Under the pieces are notes generated by a model, which saw only the letters and a program-made list of their open reading frames with translations, made no database searches and was not told where the DNA came from. The translations under genes and the position numbers were made by a program. Below, in pieces: positions 38,701 through 50,366 of a stretch of DNA of 64,000 nt. The stretch covers positions 30,686 to 94,685 of the forward strand of contig QANU01085038.1 in NCBI GenBank assembly GCA_003254905.1, read 5' to 3'. This stretch comes from Nissolia schottii. Lineage: Eukaryota > Streptophyta > Magnoliopsida > Fabales > Fabaceae. The stretch's first letter is position 1. Each line of letters starts with the position of its first letter.

Positions 38701-39072
38701 AAGCTAAAATCCAAGGCTATAGTATACAAAAAATACATAATAATAATATACTTTGTTTTTAACGAAAAAGACATGGCAATAGCCAATGAAAATTGATCAT
38801 TAATCTTAAAAGTTATTTTTGGTGAAAAATACAACATCATGGCTACAAAAATTGTAATTTTTCAAAAATCATTTTTGAGTTAAAATCCAAGACTATATCC
38901 TAAAAAAAAAATGCTTACTAACAATAAACTTTATTTTTAACAAAAAAGACATGACTATAACTAATAAAATATAATCATTAATCTAAGAAATCATTTTTAG
39001 TGAAAAATATAAGGTCGTAGGCTACGAAAATTACAATTTACGATAAATATTTTTTGAGTGAAAATCCAAGGC
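35780..39072. repeat. AT-rich satellite array, ~175-bp units built from three ~58-bp subunits
   Basis: About 18-19 diverged units run head to tail. The marker (A/T)AAGTCATTTTT-like recurs near 36277, 36459, 36637, 36804, 37578, 37755, 37935, 38110, 38285, 38463, 38628, 38802 and 38985, mostly 165-183 bases apart. Each unit reads as three related subunits that start with GGCTATAGCCTA(C/T)GAAA or GGTCATAGGCTACGAAA and end in a TTTTT-A(A/G)-(C/T)GAAAA-like segment. Between about 36905 and 37500 the units are a variant with GATGAGAAAGAGAAGG. Near 37500-37580 one spacing drops to about 78 bases, as if one or two subunits were lost. There are no ORFs. The left edge follows the MOB1 3' flank and the right edge stops abruptly at AATCCAAGGCAATGATG. 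Confidence 0.88.
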
Positions 39073-40308
39073 AATGATGAAAGTAATGAAAATTATTTTG
39101 TTAATTAGGTATTTAATTATGTGTTTTAATTAGTTAATTAGTCTTTAATTAGGTCATTAGAGGTTAATTTGGTTAGTTAAGATTTTAATTTAGGGGATAT
39201 AGGATCAATTCGAGGGAAGGACTACCTTGATATAATTTGAATATCACCTAGATGAAATTGACGAATTTTAAAAAATTCACATCAACAACCGCTAGAAGGG
39301 TTAGGTGAAGAGTTAATGTCATGAACTATCTTGAACGACGTTTGTTAACACGTCAAGGACAAACTTGAACAATTTAAAACTTTAAGAATTAATTTGATTG
39401 ATATTGTCATCGGGGAGAACTAATATGCAGGTTTACTCCATCAATAACCATTTGGCACATCACTATTCAACAAAATGTTAAAAGTATTTACAGAATAAAA
39501 AAATTGGAAGAAAGTTTGGTTTATTTCTGTTTCAGATTATAAAAAAGTGGTTAAAAAGTTTATAGTTATAAAGTTTAAAAGGCTGGAAAGAAATTTTTTT
39601 AAAAAGTTATTTCATTTAGTTTCTCCTTAAAAGTTAAAAGCAATTTTTATTTTTAAATTCAGATTATTTTTTAAAAAATTATTTAAATATATGAAAAGTA
39701 ATTTATTTTAGTCAAAATAATTGTTTCTTTTTATTCAAATAAGTTGAAACAAACACCTATAAAGACAAAAGTTTTCCGTAATTATCAATTAATGAACTAC
39801 AATGAATAAATAAATAAATAAAAAGGGACCGAGTAAATATATGTTTTTACTTACTTTATACGTAAAAGTAGCATTTTAACCAAAGCCCTCTAAGCAACAT
39901 TTTGACTATAACATTTTCTAAATACAAAATTAGCTAATATAAGTTAAATTATAAGGACAAGAAATTGAATTAAGCCATTATTATAGTTCAATAAAGTGAG
40001 CAATCCAAGGCTCAATCCTCCACTGAAAACCAAAAACAAATCAAATGTACCCCAACGAAGGATCAATCCTCCACTGCATGTTAACAAATATTGCACACAT
40101 TGTCCACTGAAAAATGCCACTTAGAATAGGCATAACCTCGAAACGTTATCAACTCCAACAATTCCAACAAACAGATAGCAAAGAAATTGCTCTGTAATTT
40201 GCTCATTCTACAGATTCTAACATGTGAAAGTGGCCAAATGATCAGAGTTAAAAAGCAAAATTTGAGCAGTTCCACTTTATGCAGTAACTGGCAGAAACTT
40301 ACAAAGTA
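39073..40308. other. Intergenic, no gene
   Basis: TTAATTAG-rich stretch (39100-39200) followed by ordinary AT-rich DNA. CAATCCAAGGCTCAATCCTCCACTG is partly repeated near 40000 and 40060. Confidence 0.45.
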
Positions 40309-42974
40309 CTAACCACAAAAACTGAGCTTCTTCATTACTTTGGCATAAGCTGCAGGTACAATAGCGGGTTTTCTCAATCTACGTTTCGATTTCTTTGACT
40401 GCAATGGATAACAGAAATACATCAATTTCAAGGACAGTCGAATATCCAGAGTCCTAAGATATAATGCACAAGATATACACAACACAGACAGCATCCAGGA
40501 CACACCAAATTTCAAAAATTGCAAGTTATTTCACTTCTTTTATCAACAAAACAAAAATGGTAGGATATTTTTATTATTAAAAACAGATTATAACAGACCA
40601 ATCTTTGTGTGTTAGTTTTTTGCAACATTTCAATGGCCCCCGGTGCAGTACATGAGAGAGTCCCAAAAACAATTTTTAATTGAATACATACACATGCATG
40701 ACGTTACTGTTTCACATAACGTCCAATATGAACAAATCGAATATATATAGACACGGCACCATGACACCAGAATGGTGTGTTCTTACTTTACATCGCATAA
40801 TAAAAAAGGAAATAAAAAAAAAAGTGACTAATTCACATGTCATAATGAGAAAATTGAAGAGAAGCAAATTCTTGAAAGCCAGCCTGATAGAGGTACAGGT
40901 TCTCCCTTGAATGGAAGATCATGTCTCATATCCAGCTGACAAGGAACTAGAACTCCACAGCTAAACTAAAAAACTTATTTGCACTAATAGACAAATAATT
41001 AGGGTTAGAATATTAGGATTATTGCCTGCCTCGGTGCTGCTCTAGTGGTTTGCTTAATCGCATGCCACTAGATGCAACCCTGTTTGAGGCATGTAGCAGG
41101 CATTCACACGCCTTCAGAATATTAGGATTCTTATTGTTTTAGAAGAAGGGGCATGCTCGCATCGTGTGAATTGTAGGACCAAATGGCATGACTTTAAGAA
41201 TTCAGGCTATGTTTCAAATGATAGAAAAGTAAGGAGTGGCAGGGAATGAAATGACAAAACTTATTGCAACTGTGTTTGAGAGTTACTTAAAACAAGGTGT
41301 GGAATGAAACCCAATCCAAGCTTTAACCCTTTGTGCCAAAAATGGGAGTCAATGAAAGAATGAAATGAATTCTACCAACTAAATAATGGAGTAGCCTGTT
41401 TTATTCTATTCAATTCATGCCCTTATATTCCCTTCCATATCACGGGAAAAGGCTGCATGAGGTAGTGGCTAGTACTCCAAGGTAATGGCCAGCCTCAAGC
41501 CAAGCGCCAAGAGCTCCGAAAAAATAATAGGAAGCATTCTCTATATTGTATACCACAACATCTATCACACTCACAGTACATATCATAACCATACTAAGGG
41601 CTCTGAATTGAATTATTTTTTCTATTCAATAAATCATATGGTTAGCTGCAATCATATTCATATCATACCATATTTGCCAATACCCAATACAACATACACT
41701 CAAATTTTGCATTCCATTTTTCCAAATTCTTATTAATGCATGAAAATACAACAACAACATAGTTATTGTCTTATCGCTGTCACATTTCACAACTATGCAT
41801 CCTAAGGAAACATGAACTGCTCTATTTTCGGCTAACGATAAAATCCAAATAATAACTTAGCTATAAGTCCCATTAAGTTAGAAACAAGTATTGAGTCATC
41901 CAAATCAGAATATTATTGCATCAAACACTACTTCCTATCCTCTAATAGGGAGCTGCAACTGTTTCCAGTTAAGTGCTGGATTTATTTGTTTTAAGGAATC
42001 AAGAATGTGATGCATGAAAAATGACATAGGAAACTCACTTATTATGAAGGATAGAAGCTGTTCACTGTGAATATATATGCATTGGTCACATGTTTGCACC
42101 TCATGAAATCTTAAGATAGGGATTCAGGAAATGAGTTTGATATGTAATTTATTTTGCGCCGACAACACAACAGAATTATTGAGGATTCTAAACAAAAAAC
42201 CACCAAGGAACAACATTATCACATATATCATAAGTCCTTATTCTATCACAGGAAAAGTGAAAAAGATGTGAACCTTCAAATGAGCATTGTGGCGTTTTCC
42301 CTCCTTCCAGCGCCTGATGTTCCCATCACTCATTGTTCTGAACCTCGACTTATAAGACCTGCCCCAGAATATTGCAAAATCACTCACTCCACACAGTCAC
42401 ACACACACACATAAAATAAGCATTGAATTTCAATTTTTTTTTTTTAAAAAGATAGAAAAAAAAAAGAGGGGGTGTATAGAAGAAACGCACGAATAAGATT
42501 TCATCTTGGTTTTCTTAATCTTGGAAATGACTGGAGTCATTGGCTTTCTTCTCTTCTTCCGTTCCCTTGAGGACACATGCCGCACTTGAACCAACTACAG
42601 TGAAATAGCCCAAAAACACTAACATCAAATTAAGCAAATTGAAAAAAAGAAATAAAATTTCATTCTTAATCGTCACAATTTCTTTTTTTTTTTTATAAAT
42701 CAAACAACTCCAACAGAAAGAAATTATGTGGAAATGAAGAAGAACTTACGGAGGGAGAATATAGGGAAGGACGAGATGCGAGACGAGAAAATGAGCAATG
42801 GGGAGATGAAGAGAAATTGAAAAGGGGGCAAGAAGTGAGGTTAGTGGCCGAAGCAGAGTGAAAGGGATGCAGCGGCGGGGCGTGGTGGAAGAGACGCCGG
42901 AATGAGGGACGCGGTGGAGCTTGGCTTGAATGAACGGCGAAAGGACGAAGCCTCGTCAACCAACGCTGCATCAT
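40309..42974 (-). CDS. Ribosomal protein bL35, mitochondrial type
   Basis: Four exons join in frame: 42974-42750, 42594-42491, 42358-42274 and 40398-40309. The introns are 155, 132 and 1875 bases with GT-AG borders. The product is 167 residues. Residues 1-75 form an Arg/Ser/His/Pro-rich presequence without acidic residues (MMQRWLTRLRPFAVHSSQ), typical of mitochondrial import. The mature part carries VRHVSSRERKKRRKP, then the bL35 core with KSYSSYKSRFRTMSDGNIRR, KEGKRHNAHLKSKKSKRRL and the C-terminal VPAAYAKVMKKLSFCG. bL35 is a small basic protein of the organellar large ribosomal subunit. A mitochondrial rather than plastid destination is inferred from the presequence and from the resemblance to the long plant bL35m form. 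Confidence 0.92.
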
Positions 42975-44729
42975 TGCTTGGAAGCTTCAGAGGAACGTGA
43001 TTTTGGCTATGGCTGGCTCCTTCAATTTCTTTTTGCAGAACCGAAGGAGAAACTGCAATTGAGAAAGTGTTTTTGTTCGCATTCAATTTGGTTTTTTTTT
43101 TTTTTGAGATAGAAACATGGGCTGTTTGGGCTTGGCTTCTTATGCTTTTGTTGAGTGCGATTTGATTGGAAAGCCCATAAGACACACAACAAATGGCAGC
43201 AACGGGCTACGGCCGACAACACTTTTTTGGTACAAAGAAAAAGCTAAAATCTTCTCACATAAATAAGAATTATTGAAGCTCTCCCGTATTATTTAAAAAA
43301 CCATGCATTTAATTAGCAATTCAACTCAAAAAGAATATTATTGGAGACTTTGCTTAAGCGATATCAAGCCGCTTGCCACTTAGACCAACCCCCGTTGGTT
43401 AATATTATTTGATTCTGGTAATGATTATGAAAGCATGTAACCATGTGCGAAAGGAAAACGAATTACGTCAATATTTATTTTTTTGGTTTTTCACCAAATT
43501 CTATTTTGATTTTCGTCAATGATGTATTATGTACCAAAAGTATAATAACAAACTAAGAAGTCAGTTTCGTCTTACTTTCCTTCTCGTTTTTCCTTCTGCT
43601 TTTGTACTAAACAGCAGTGCTTTAAAAGAAAATTTGGTTACCCCCCATGTGCTGCTCAGCATAGACGTGCCATTTCGCTGGGTAATTGCCAGAAGCTCTG
43701 AATTACTTTCATGTGATATTTTCGTACGTTTTATAGAAGGGCGGACGAAGGACCTCTTGTTCTTGGACTTAGTCAAGAGAAGTTGTCGTATTCATTTAAA
43801 TATGATGATTTATAATGGTTTTCAACAAAGTCATAATTTAACATTTTCAAATATTAAATATATATATATATATATATATCTTTTACGTTTTTATTGCATA
43901 GCTAATTTACTTTTTTTTTTATTTTAGACTACTACTTGTGGCAATCTTTTAATTAGTTGCTCCAAAATTTTATTTACTTATTTTAAGTGCTCCTGGCATA
44001 ATTTAAGGGAGAGAGTCGTCCTCAAAGTTAACCACTTACAATAGAAGTACAAAAGAAATTGAAGCCTAGTTTGAGTGCAAGCCAATCACCTTTAGTCGCC
44101 TCCTCCTACAATCCAAGCTACATGTAACCTACCGACCGTAACTTACAAGAGACTCCTCCTCCGCTCATGTAGGAGGCTCAAGTGTGATCCGCTGAGTTTA
44201 CCAACCTTCTCTACCATACCCTATTGCCCGACTCGTTGAGATTGGGAGATTTGTGATCTACACGGTGTGGTGTGGCTATTCACCTAATACTTAGTACATC
44301 TAATCTCTTTGCTCGCCTTGGGGGCAGAAAATATCAGTTAATGAGCGCGACAGTTTGTGATTAACAGTCAAAATTAAATTGCCAATCATAATAAAAGAAA
44401 TATTGCACTACGTAGAAAATTAGAAATGATGTAAAAAAGAAAAGAGAAAGAAAATATGACCAAACACTATATAACACAGTTACACAGGCCAGAACCCAAA
44501 TCCCAAATCCTCAACTCAACTCAACTCAACATAAGCAAAACAGAGATGCATGCCAAACAACTAACTCTAAACTACAAGTACACCAAAATCAATCATAAAA
44601 TGAAAATCTTTTACTCTTGCATGCACCAACATCAGATATCATTTTGCAAAGAATTATGTAGTTAAAAGCATAGAGAGAAAATATAGGATGACTCTTCGTT
44701 CAGTTGCTCTCCAATGTCTGTCAAGCTCT
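42975..44729. other. Intergenic between bL35m and the MFS-like gene
   Basis: The first ~250 bases are the bL35m promoter side. Short TA microsatellite near 43857-43879. CTCAACTCAACTCAACTCAAC near 44510-44530. No gene recognised; the ORF at 43529-43927 is not protein-like. Confidence 0.5.
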
Positions 44730-47700
44730 TCAAACGCGCGAAGATTCCTTCGTATCCAAGCCAACGACCGGCGAGCTTCTGTCGGCGTCATCTCTGACGT
44801 GGCCCGCGGCGGTGGCGCCACCAACATCGCTGATGTTCCCGAAGAGCAGCACAACAATGGCGACGATGGCGGTGCAGAAGGCGGCCCCAAAGGAGGCCCT
44901 AATGTGTCCAGGGGCGACCGAACCAACAGTGAATCCCACACACAAGCCTGCAGCTCTCATCCAGGCAAACCATATGGAGAAGGCGCCTTCTTTCCCGGAC
45001 GGGGCACAATCCAACACCAAAACCCTCCCAAAAGCATGCAATATCCCGGCGGCAGTGCTCTGAATGGCACCGAAAACAACCAAGTGGCCCCACTTCCAGT
45101 GACTGTGGCCGAAATAGAATCCAAAGCCGGATATGAGAAGAGACAAGAAGAAGCCCACAATCTGGAGTTTGACTGAATTCATCCTGATGAGGTGCTGCAT
45201 CGGTTGCAGCAGCGGCAGAGAGACAAGGGGGAAGAGGAAATAAGTGAGCCAGAAGAGGAGCAAGTGGAGTGGCTTGATGCAGAGATTTCCAACTATGAAG
45301 AGGACTCCGCCAGTGAAGATTGACATTGTGGTGAAGGATGAGAGGAAGACCCCAACAAGGCCTCCGATTGCATGAGGGTACTTGAAGATTGAAAAGGGGT
45401 GGAACTTGGACGAGAATGAGATGGAGTCGGTTGTTGTTCTGTTTGAGGCCGTGAACACATGCAGGATCCCAACCAGCCAAATCAGGCCACTGAAGATCGA
45501 CACCACCCAGAGGCTCATCAGATCAGCCTCCTTGTCGTTCAGCTCCCCGATCATGTGGTACGTGAACGCCGAGATTAGGGCCGACCCCAGGCATCCCGCC
45601 GCCGTCGCGTACAGGGACAGCCAGCTCGACACTCCCTGCCTCATGGAGAATTGACTCCTCTTCAGGCTCGCTCCGGTGAAGCCCCGGATCATGACCCCAA
45701 GGTGCTGCGTGTGGGCCGCGCTCGCCACCGTGCTCGCCGCCACAATGCCCGCCATGTAAGGGATGAAGATTGCAGTCACTTTGAAGAATCCAGCCGGCAG
45801 GCAGAACAGGACTCCTGCGCCGGTGGCCGCCGCCGTGATGAGCTTGGGGAAGTGCCCGTCGAGGTGGAAGGAGAGGAGGCCAAGGATTGGAACGGCCAAG
45901 GCAAGGCCTGTGGCCCACCCAATTGATGTCCACTCCAAGGCAGAGTAATTGGACCCGCCACTGGTTCTAATGGCGTGATTTGTTAGCTTTGTGTACCTGA
46001 AATTCATTCAACACATTCGTTAGATATTTCCAACTACAGTTCATGCTGCACATCACATGGATGACTATTTACTTCCTCTGCTTACATACTCAGTTTAATA
46101 AGTTCACAAACGTTGAGCCAATTTTTTTTTGGATAAGTTTGGTACTAGTTACTGTACAAGAAGAAAATCTCAGTCCGGAGCCATTTTGTTTGGTGAAATT
46201 AAAAAGCATATATGTAATGGAAACAGTTTCATGTTGTCGGCACTGTGAATTGCATGCATGTTCTAGTATATAATAATGACAACAAAAATGAGAGATAACA
46301 GCCGAAAATCACTCAACCTATTTTACAAAAGCAAGTTTCTAAATGCTTCTTCCAAAAGGCAAAGAACTCATTCACAATTGGACATCATTAAATTAAAGCA
46401 TGTACCTTTTATTTTTCCTCGCCGAAAAAAAAAAAAAGGTATATACTTTTTTATACTATACTCGTATTTTATGCAAACATGTTGCACATAATTTTACCGT
46501 TGGAGATAATATATGATTAAACTATATTTAAAAAATTCAAAAGGGCAGCGATGACTTTTGGGGTGAGTCCGACAAAGACTTCTACACTCCCTAGGTGGAA
46601 AAGCATAGATTTTTTTACTCTTTTCTCTCTCTACCATTGGGGTTTATGACAAAGGATACAATAACATAGGTTGTATTTTGGTGTGCATCAAAGGTCGACA
46701 TAGAAGCATAGTTAATAAATATGGTTGATGTCCGGTGGTGGTGGTAGTGGTGGTGGATGAGTGAAGTTTCCTTTGAAAAAGGAATCTTAACCCTTGAGTG
46801 AGAGTAAAGTAACATTGTAAGAAAGCCACAATAAGGGACACGCCTTTTCATGATTGCGAACCATAATGGGAACCGTCCCCCCAAAAAAATTAAAAAACAC
46901 TAATGGAACCCTATGCTCAGTTTATCACGCTTCATAGTTTTAATTTTAACTAAAAACAAAAGCCAAAGAGAGAAGACCCTTCTTCTACCAAGCTCCCATT
47001 ACCAACCATAATAACCACCAAATCCATTTGAATTTTTTTGAAACTACCCAAAAATTCACAACCTCGTTTAGATCAACTCTCCATAACGAAATACACACAC
47101 ACAGTACTAATAACATTTTTTTATTTAACCCTAGGAGGCTTTACTTCTTAATTAGCACCCGGTTGGAGCCAAAAAAAATTTAGTACATATTTTTTTCCCA
47201 AAATAAAATGAAGATGAACTAATTAATTCATGAGTGGTACTTTTTGCTAGTGAATTTAAATTGCGTAAGAAAATTCTTAGAAACAAAGAGAAAAAGTCCC
47301 TAAATTATGTAACATAAAAGAAACTTAAATTTTAGCAGTAGGAAAAAAAATAAAAATAAAAATAAAAAAATAGTGTGTACTCACAGGTGAATTTCCTTTT
47401 GGGAGCAGTGCAGGGCTTGGTGGTTCTTGTTCCATAGTTGAACAGCGTCGGGTGGGAGCTGCTGTAGCTGGCTGATTAGGAGAGGGAACACAATGGGGAT
47501 GAGCACAGTTTGGAGAAAGTAGGTGCAGAACTCATAAAGGTACCAACCAAACGCCTCAAATCTTGAGGGCTTGTCCCCAACTTCCTCATAGCCACTGTTG
47601 TTGTATGCATCCCTTGCCCTCAGAATCTTCATGGCCCTGTTGTGCAGGTTATCCTGTCCTCCACCACCTTGTGCTCCTCCTCCTCCTCCTCCTCCTCCTC

Positions 47701-47740
47701 CTCCTTGGCCTCCCTCGGCTTCAACAGTTACCTCTTTCAT
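44730..47740 (-). CDS. Uncharacterised MFS/Atg22-like multi-pass membrane protein
   Basis: Two exons, 47740-47385 and 45996-44730, join in frame over a 1388-base intron to give 540 residues. The N-terminus is cytosolic-looking, with a Gly run of about ten residues and the segment MKILRARDAYNNSGYEEVGD. It is followed by FGWYLYEFCTYFLQTVLIP and roughly 11-12 hydrophobic helices, for example TGLALAVPILGLLSF, GVLFCLPAGFF, SLWVVSIFSGLIWLVGIL, IFTGGVLFIVGNLC and LQIVGFFLSLLISGF. The GWY-YEF start and the late segment DCAPSGKEGAFSIWFAWMRA recall MFS and Atg22-like vacuolar transporters. That likeness is from memory of motifs only, and the substrate is unknown. The tail after the last helix is short and polar. 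The length and clean splicing indicate a real gene. Confidence 0.82.
47681..47705. repeat. (TCC)n microsatellite coding for polyglycine
   Basis: A CTCCTCCTCC run on the plus strand is read on the minus strand as GGA/GGG codons for the polyglycine near the N-terminus of the MFS-like protein. Length variation here would change the protein without shifting the frame. Confidence 0.85.
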
Positions 47741-48844
47741 TATTAAGGGTTTAGCTGTTTGTGTTAATGTGTCAGAGAGAAAGAGAGAGAGAGTGGAAAA
47801 AGGACGGGGGGGGGGGGGGGGNCGAAGGGAAGAGGGGAGAGTAAGTGTTTTAACAAAGGTGACAGTGGGTGACAGTAGTAGAGACTAGAGAGAGTGCTGT
47901 GGTTGTGGTTGTTGTTGATGTGGCAGGGTTTTGTGTTGTGAACAGCTAGCTAGGCTTAAAGAAACGTTTCTAGGGTGATCAAGTGCTGCTACACTTATTG
48001 CTCTAAGCCAAGGGGGTGTGTGTGCGTGTATATATTGGCATGATTCTTCTCACATTGCTTTTGTCTTCTTTTTTATCTTTGGAAAAATCATTTAACATAA
48101 AAGCACAGTAATTAAAGACGTTAGGAAGGGGACGTTAGCTAGCTAGCTAGTATTAATTATATGTATGCTATATGCGTATCATGAGATTTGAGAAATTCCT
48201 GCTACTTAATATCGTAACATAAAAAGTTATCCTATGATATTATTTGGAATTCCACGCATGAGTTGTTGTACATTATTGCTAGCTACTTTTCATTGTTACT
48301 ACATTTTTAATATGATGGTTAATATGTTAACTTGTAAATAAGTCACCCCATACCTCGTTCTTTTAATTTTCTTTTTAAAACAAAAAGAAGCGACTTTTTT
48401 TCTCGTTGAAAACATCTAAAATTTTCTGTGACATTTATTGTATAAATTGCGTTATGTTATATGTATTTATTTTATATAAGACATTAGTATTGATTCATAT
48501 CTCATTTATTATTAAATAAAACAATAAAACTCACATTATATTAAGATTTTACTAGTCTTATCTAATCTAATAATAGATAAAATGTACACTTAGTGCAAAA
48601 TGATAATCCTCTCTCTATTCTTCAATATTACTCCATTTTTTTTCCATCTTTAAAGGGCCTTGCGTGTGTGCTGCATTGTTCGCGGGAAAATGTGTAGATA
48701 TAAGGTTTACTAATGCTATGATTTATTTTTGACTAATTGACGTAACACGTGTATCCAAGTGTTGTTACTTGGGCACGGTGTGTGTTCAACCGGTAAACCA
48801 TAGGGGCTTTGTTCGATATAAACTAAATAATTGTCCTGGTACTG

Positions 48845-49160
48845 TGCTAGCTAGATTCTGGCACCTTATGCAAAGTTGCTACACATAATATTGAGATACT
48901 GACCGTTTACGCGTTTTAATAAATCTCACTTGATTGCTTGCTGTCAATTCTAATTCTTGTAACAACATATGATGGATGAATGAAAACAAAACCATAGGGT
49001 TGTTCGTTGCAAATTAAAATAATTGGGGGTAATGCCGTGCCAGATTCTGTCACCTTGTGCAAAGTTTTGCAAGCACGAACATTGAGGTACTGGCCAATTA
49101 CGTTACATATAATTAACAAATCTCACTTGGTTGCTTTGCAGGCTTGAAGCCAATTCTAAT
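48845..49160. repeat. Diverged tandem duplication of about 170 bp
   Basis: Segments at about 48850-48965 and 49028-49160 share, in the same order, CACCTT(A/G)TGCAAAGTT, ACATTGAGGTACTGGCC / ATATTGAGATACTGACC, ACGCGTTTTAATAAATCTCACTTG / ACATATAATTAACAAATCTCACTTG and CAATTCTAATT. Confidence 0.6.
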
Positions 49161-49419
49161 TTCTAGCATTATCAGTGATGATGACTATGATGAATGAAAA
49201 GGTAAAAATTCACCCTACCAAGCAACATATATATTGGTTGTTCCGTACCATATTTTTTAATTAAATTAAACTTACATATAAGAGGCCTTGGAGATATTTG
49301 CACACTTGAAGGCTCATTTATGTTTGTGATGTTAACGATATTATTAAGATTGAACTTGATTTGAAGTTTGCATGGAAACATTGGTGCAACTCAACCAAGC
49401 AGCCTAAGGCACAAATTAC

Positions 49420-49421
<2 letters not shown>

Positions 49422-49457
<36 letters not shown>
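49422..49457. repeat. (TA)n microsatellite
   Basis: Alternating AT of about 36 bases. Confidence 0.9.
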
Positions 49458-49461
<4 letters not shown>

Positions 49462-49974
49462 CTATTTCATCATTTCTAAATATTCACTTTATAGACCACT
49501 TAGCAAAAAAGCACTTTATAGATGCTTGTGTATGTGGGCGGTGGGCGGCGGCCGGGGATGTTAATTTACAAGTAATAATTCATTCACATTATCTTCAACC
49601 TTTTTTTAATATTATTATCATCACAACAAAATCTAAAACCCTGCTGTTAGAGCTTAACATTTCTACTGTAGAGTGCTGTGGATCTGTTCCAGCAATTTGG
49701 AGATATGTAGTTGACTTTCAGCTAAAATCTATTTCGAATTTCTTCATCCTGTCGTGCAGTTTTCAGCTGAAATCTTTTTCACTATTCTTCTTCCTTCCAA
49801 GCTCCAGATTAGACTTTTTTTTTAGTCACATTTTTCAACTTTCTTTTGTGGGGGCAATTTTTGTGGGTTCAAAATTTGATTTCGCTTGGTACAAGAATTA
49901 TGCGAGATCACGAAATGACAAGGGACATTTTTCTTATGATTTTCCCTCCCACCAATGCACTGTAGGTCCAATTT

Positions 49975-50366
49975 CACTTGGGGGGGGGGGTGGGTTTTAA
50001 CATTTATGTGGTTTTGGTAGGGAAAAATTTCTAAAATATGGGTTGAAATGAGAAATTACGAAAATATGGGGCAAATTTCTGAAATAAAAAAAATAAATTT
50101 CAAAAAGTCTGAAATCGCCACCCCTTGTTTCTAAAGTATGGTGGCGATTTCAGACTTTTTGAATTATTATTTTTTTTAAGTCTGAAATCGCCACCCCCTA
50201 TGGCGATTTCAGGCTTTAAAAAAAAAATTCAAATGTCTGAAATCGCCATAGGGAGTGGCGATTTCAGACAAGAAAAACCCATACATTCGTAATTTTTTTG
50301 AATAAACCATATCATGGGAATATAAGTGTATTGCGACCATATATATGTAAAAAATCCCACTTGGGG
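49975..50366. mobile_element. Foldback Mutator-like MITE with TGAAATCGCCA palindromes and 9-bp duplication
   Basis: CACTTGGGG occurs perfectly at 49975-49983 and 50358-50366, flanking a 374-base element. The ends are loosely inverted (GGGTTTTAACATTTATGTGG versus GGATTTTTTACATATATATGG). Inside are five copies of GTCTGAAATCGCCA or its inverse TGGCGATTTCAGAC (near 50107, 50140, 50180, 50236 and 50255), forming several nested hairpins. No coding capacity. Confidence 0.7.

Larger units (their letters stand above)
47741..49974. other. Intergenic upstream of the MFS-like gene
   Basis: Holds a GA tract (47777-47792), a G homopolymer with an N at 47808-47822, and a partly repeated passage (48845-48945 and 49030-49145: CTGGCACCTT(A/G)TGCAAAGTT / TCTGTCACCTTGTGCAAAGT ... 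AATCTCACTTG(A/G)TTGCTT). A (TA)n microsatellite lies at 49422-49457. No gene. Confidence 0.5.

Noticed and set aside
35780-39072. CRISPR-like array
   Set aside because: Units are contiguous and diverged with no unique spacers, in a plant nuclear context; a satellite explains it.
42841-43185. 114-codon minus-strand ORF overlapping bL35m exon 1
   Set aside because: It is in another frame of the bL35m presequence exon and lacks family features.
44688-45176. 162-codon plus-strand ORF
   Set aside because: It is antisense to the transporter exon, whose frame is long and helix-rich.
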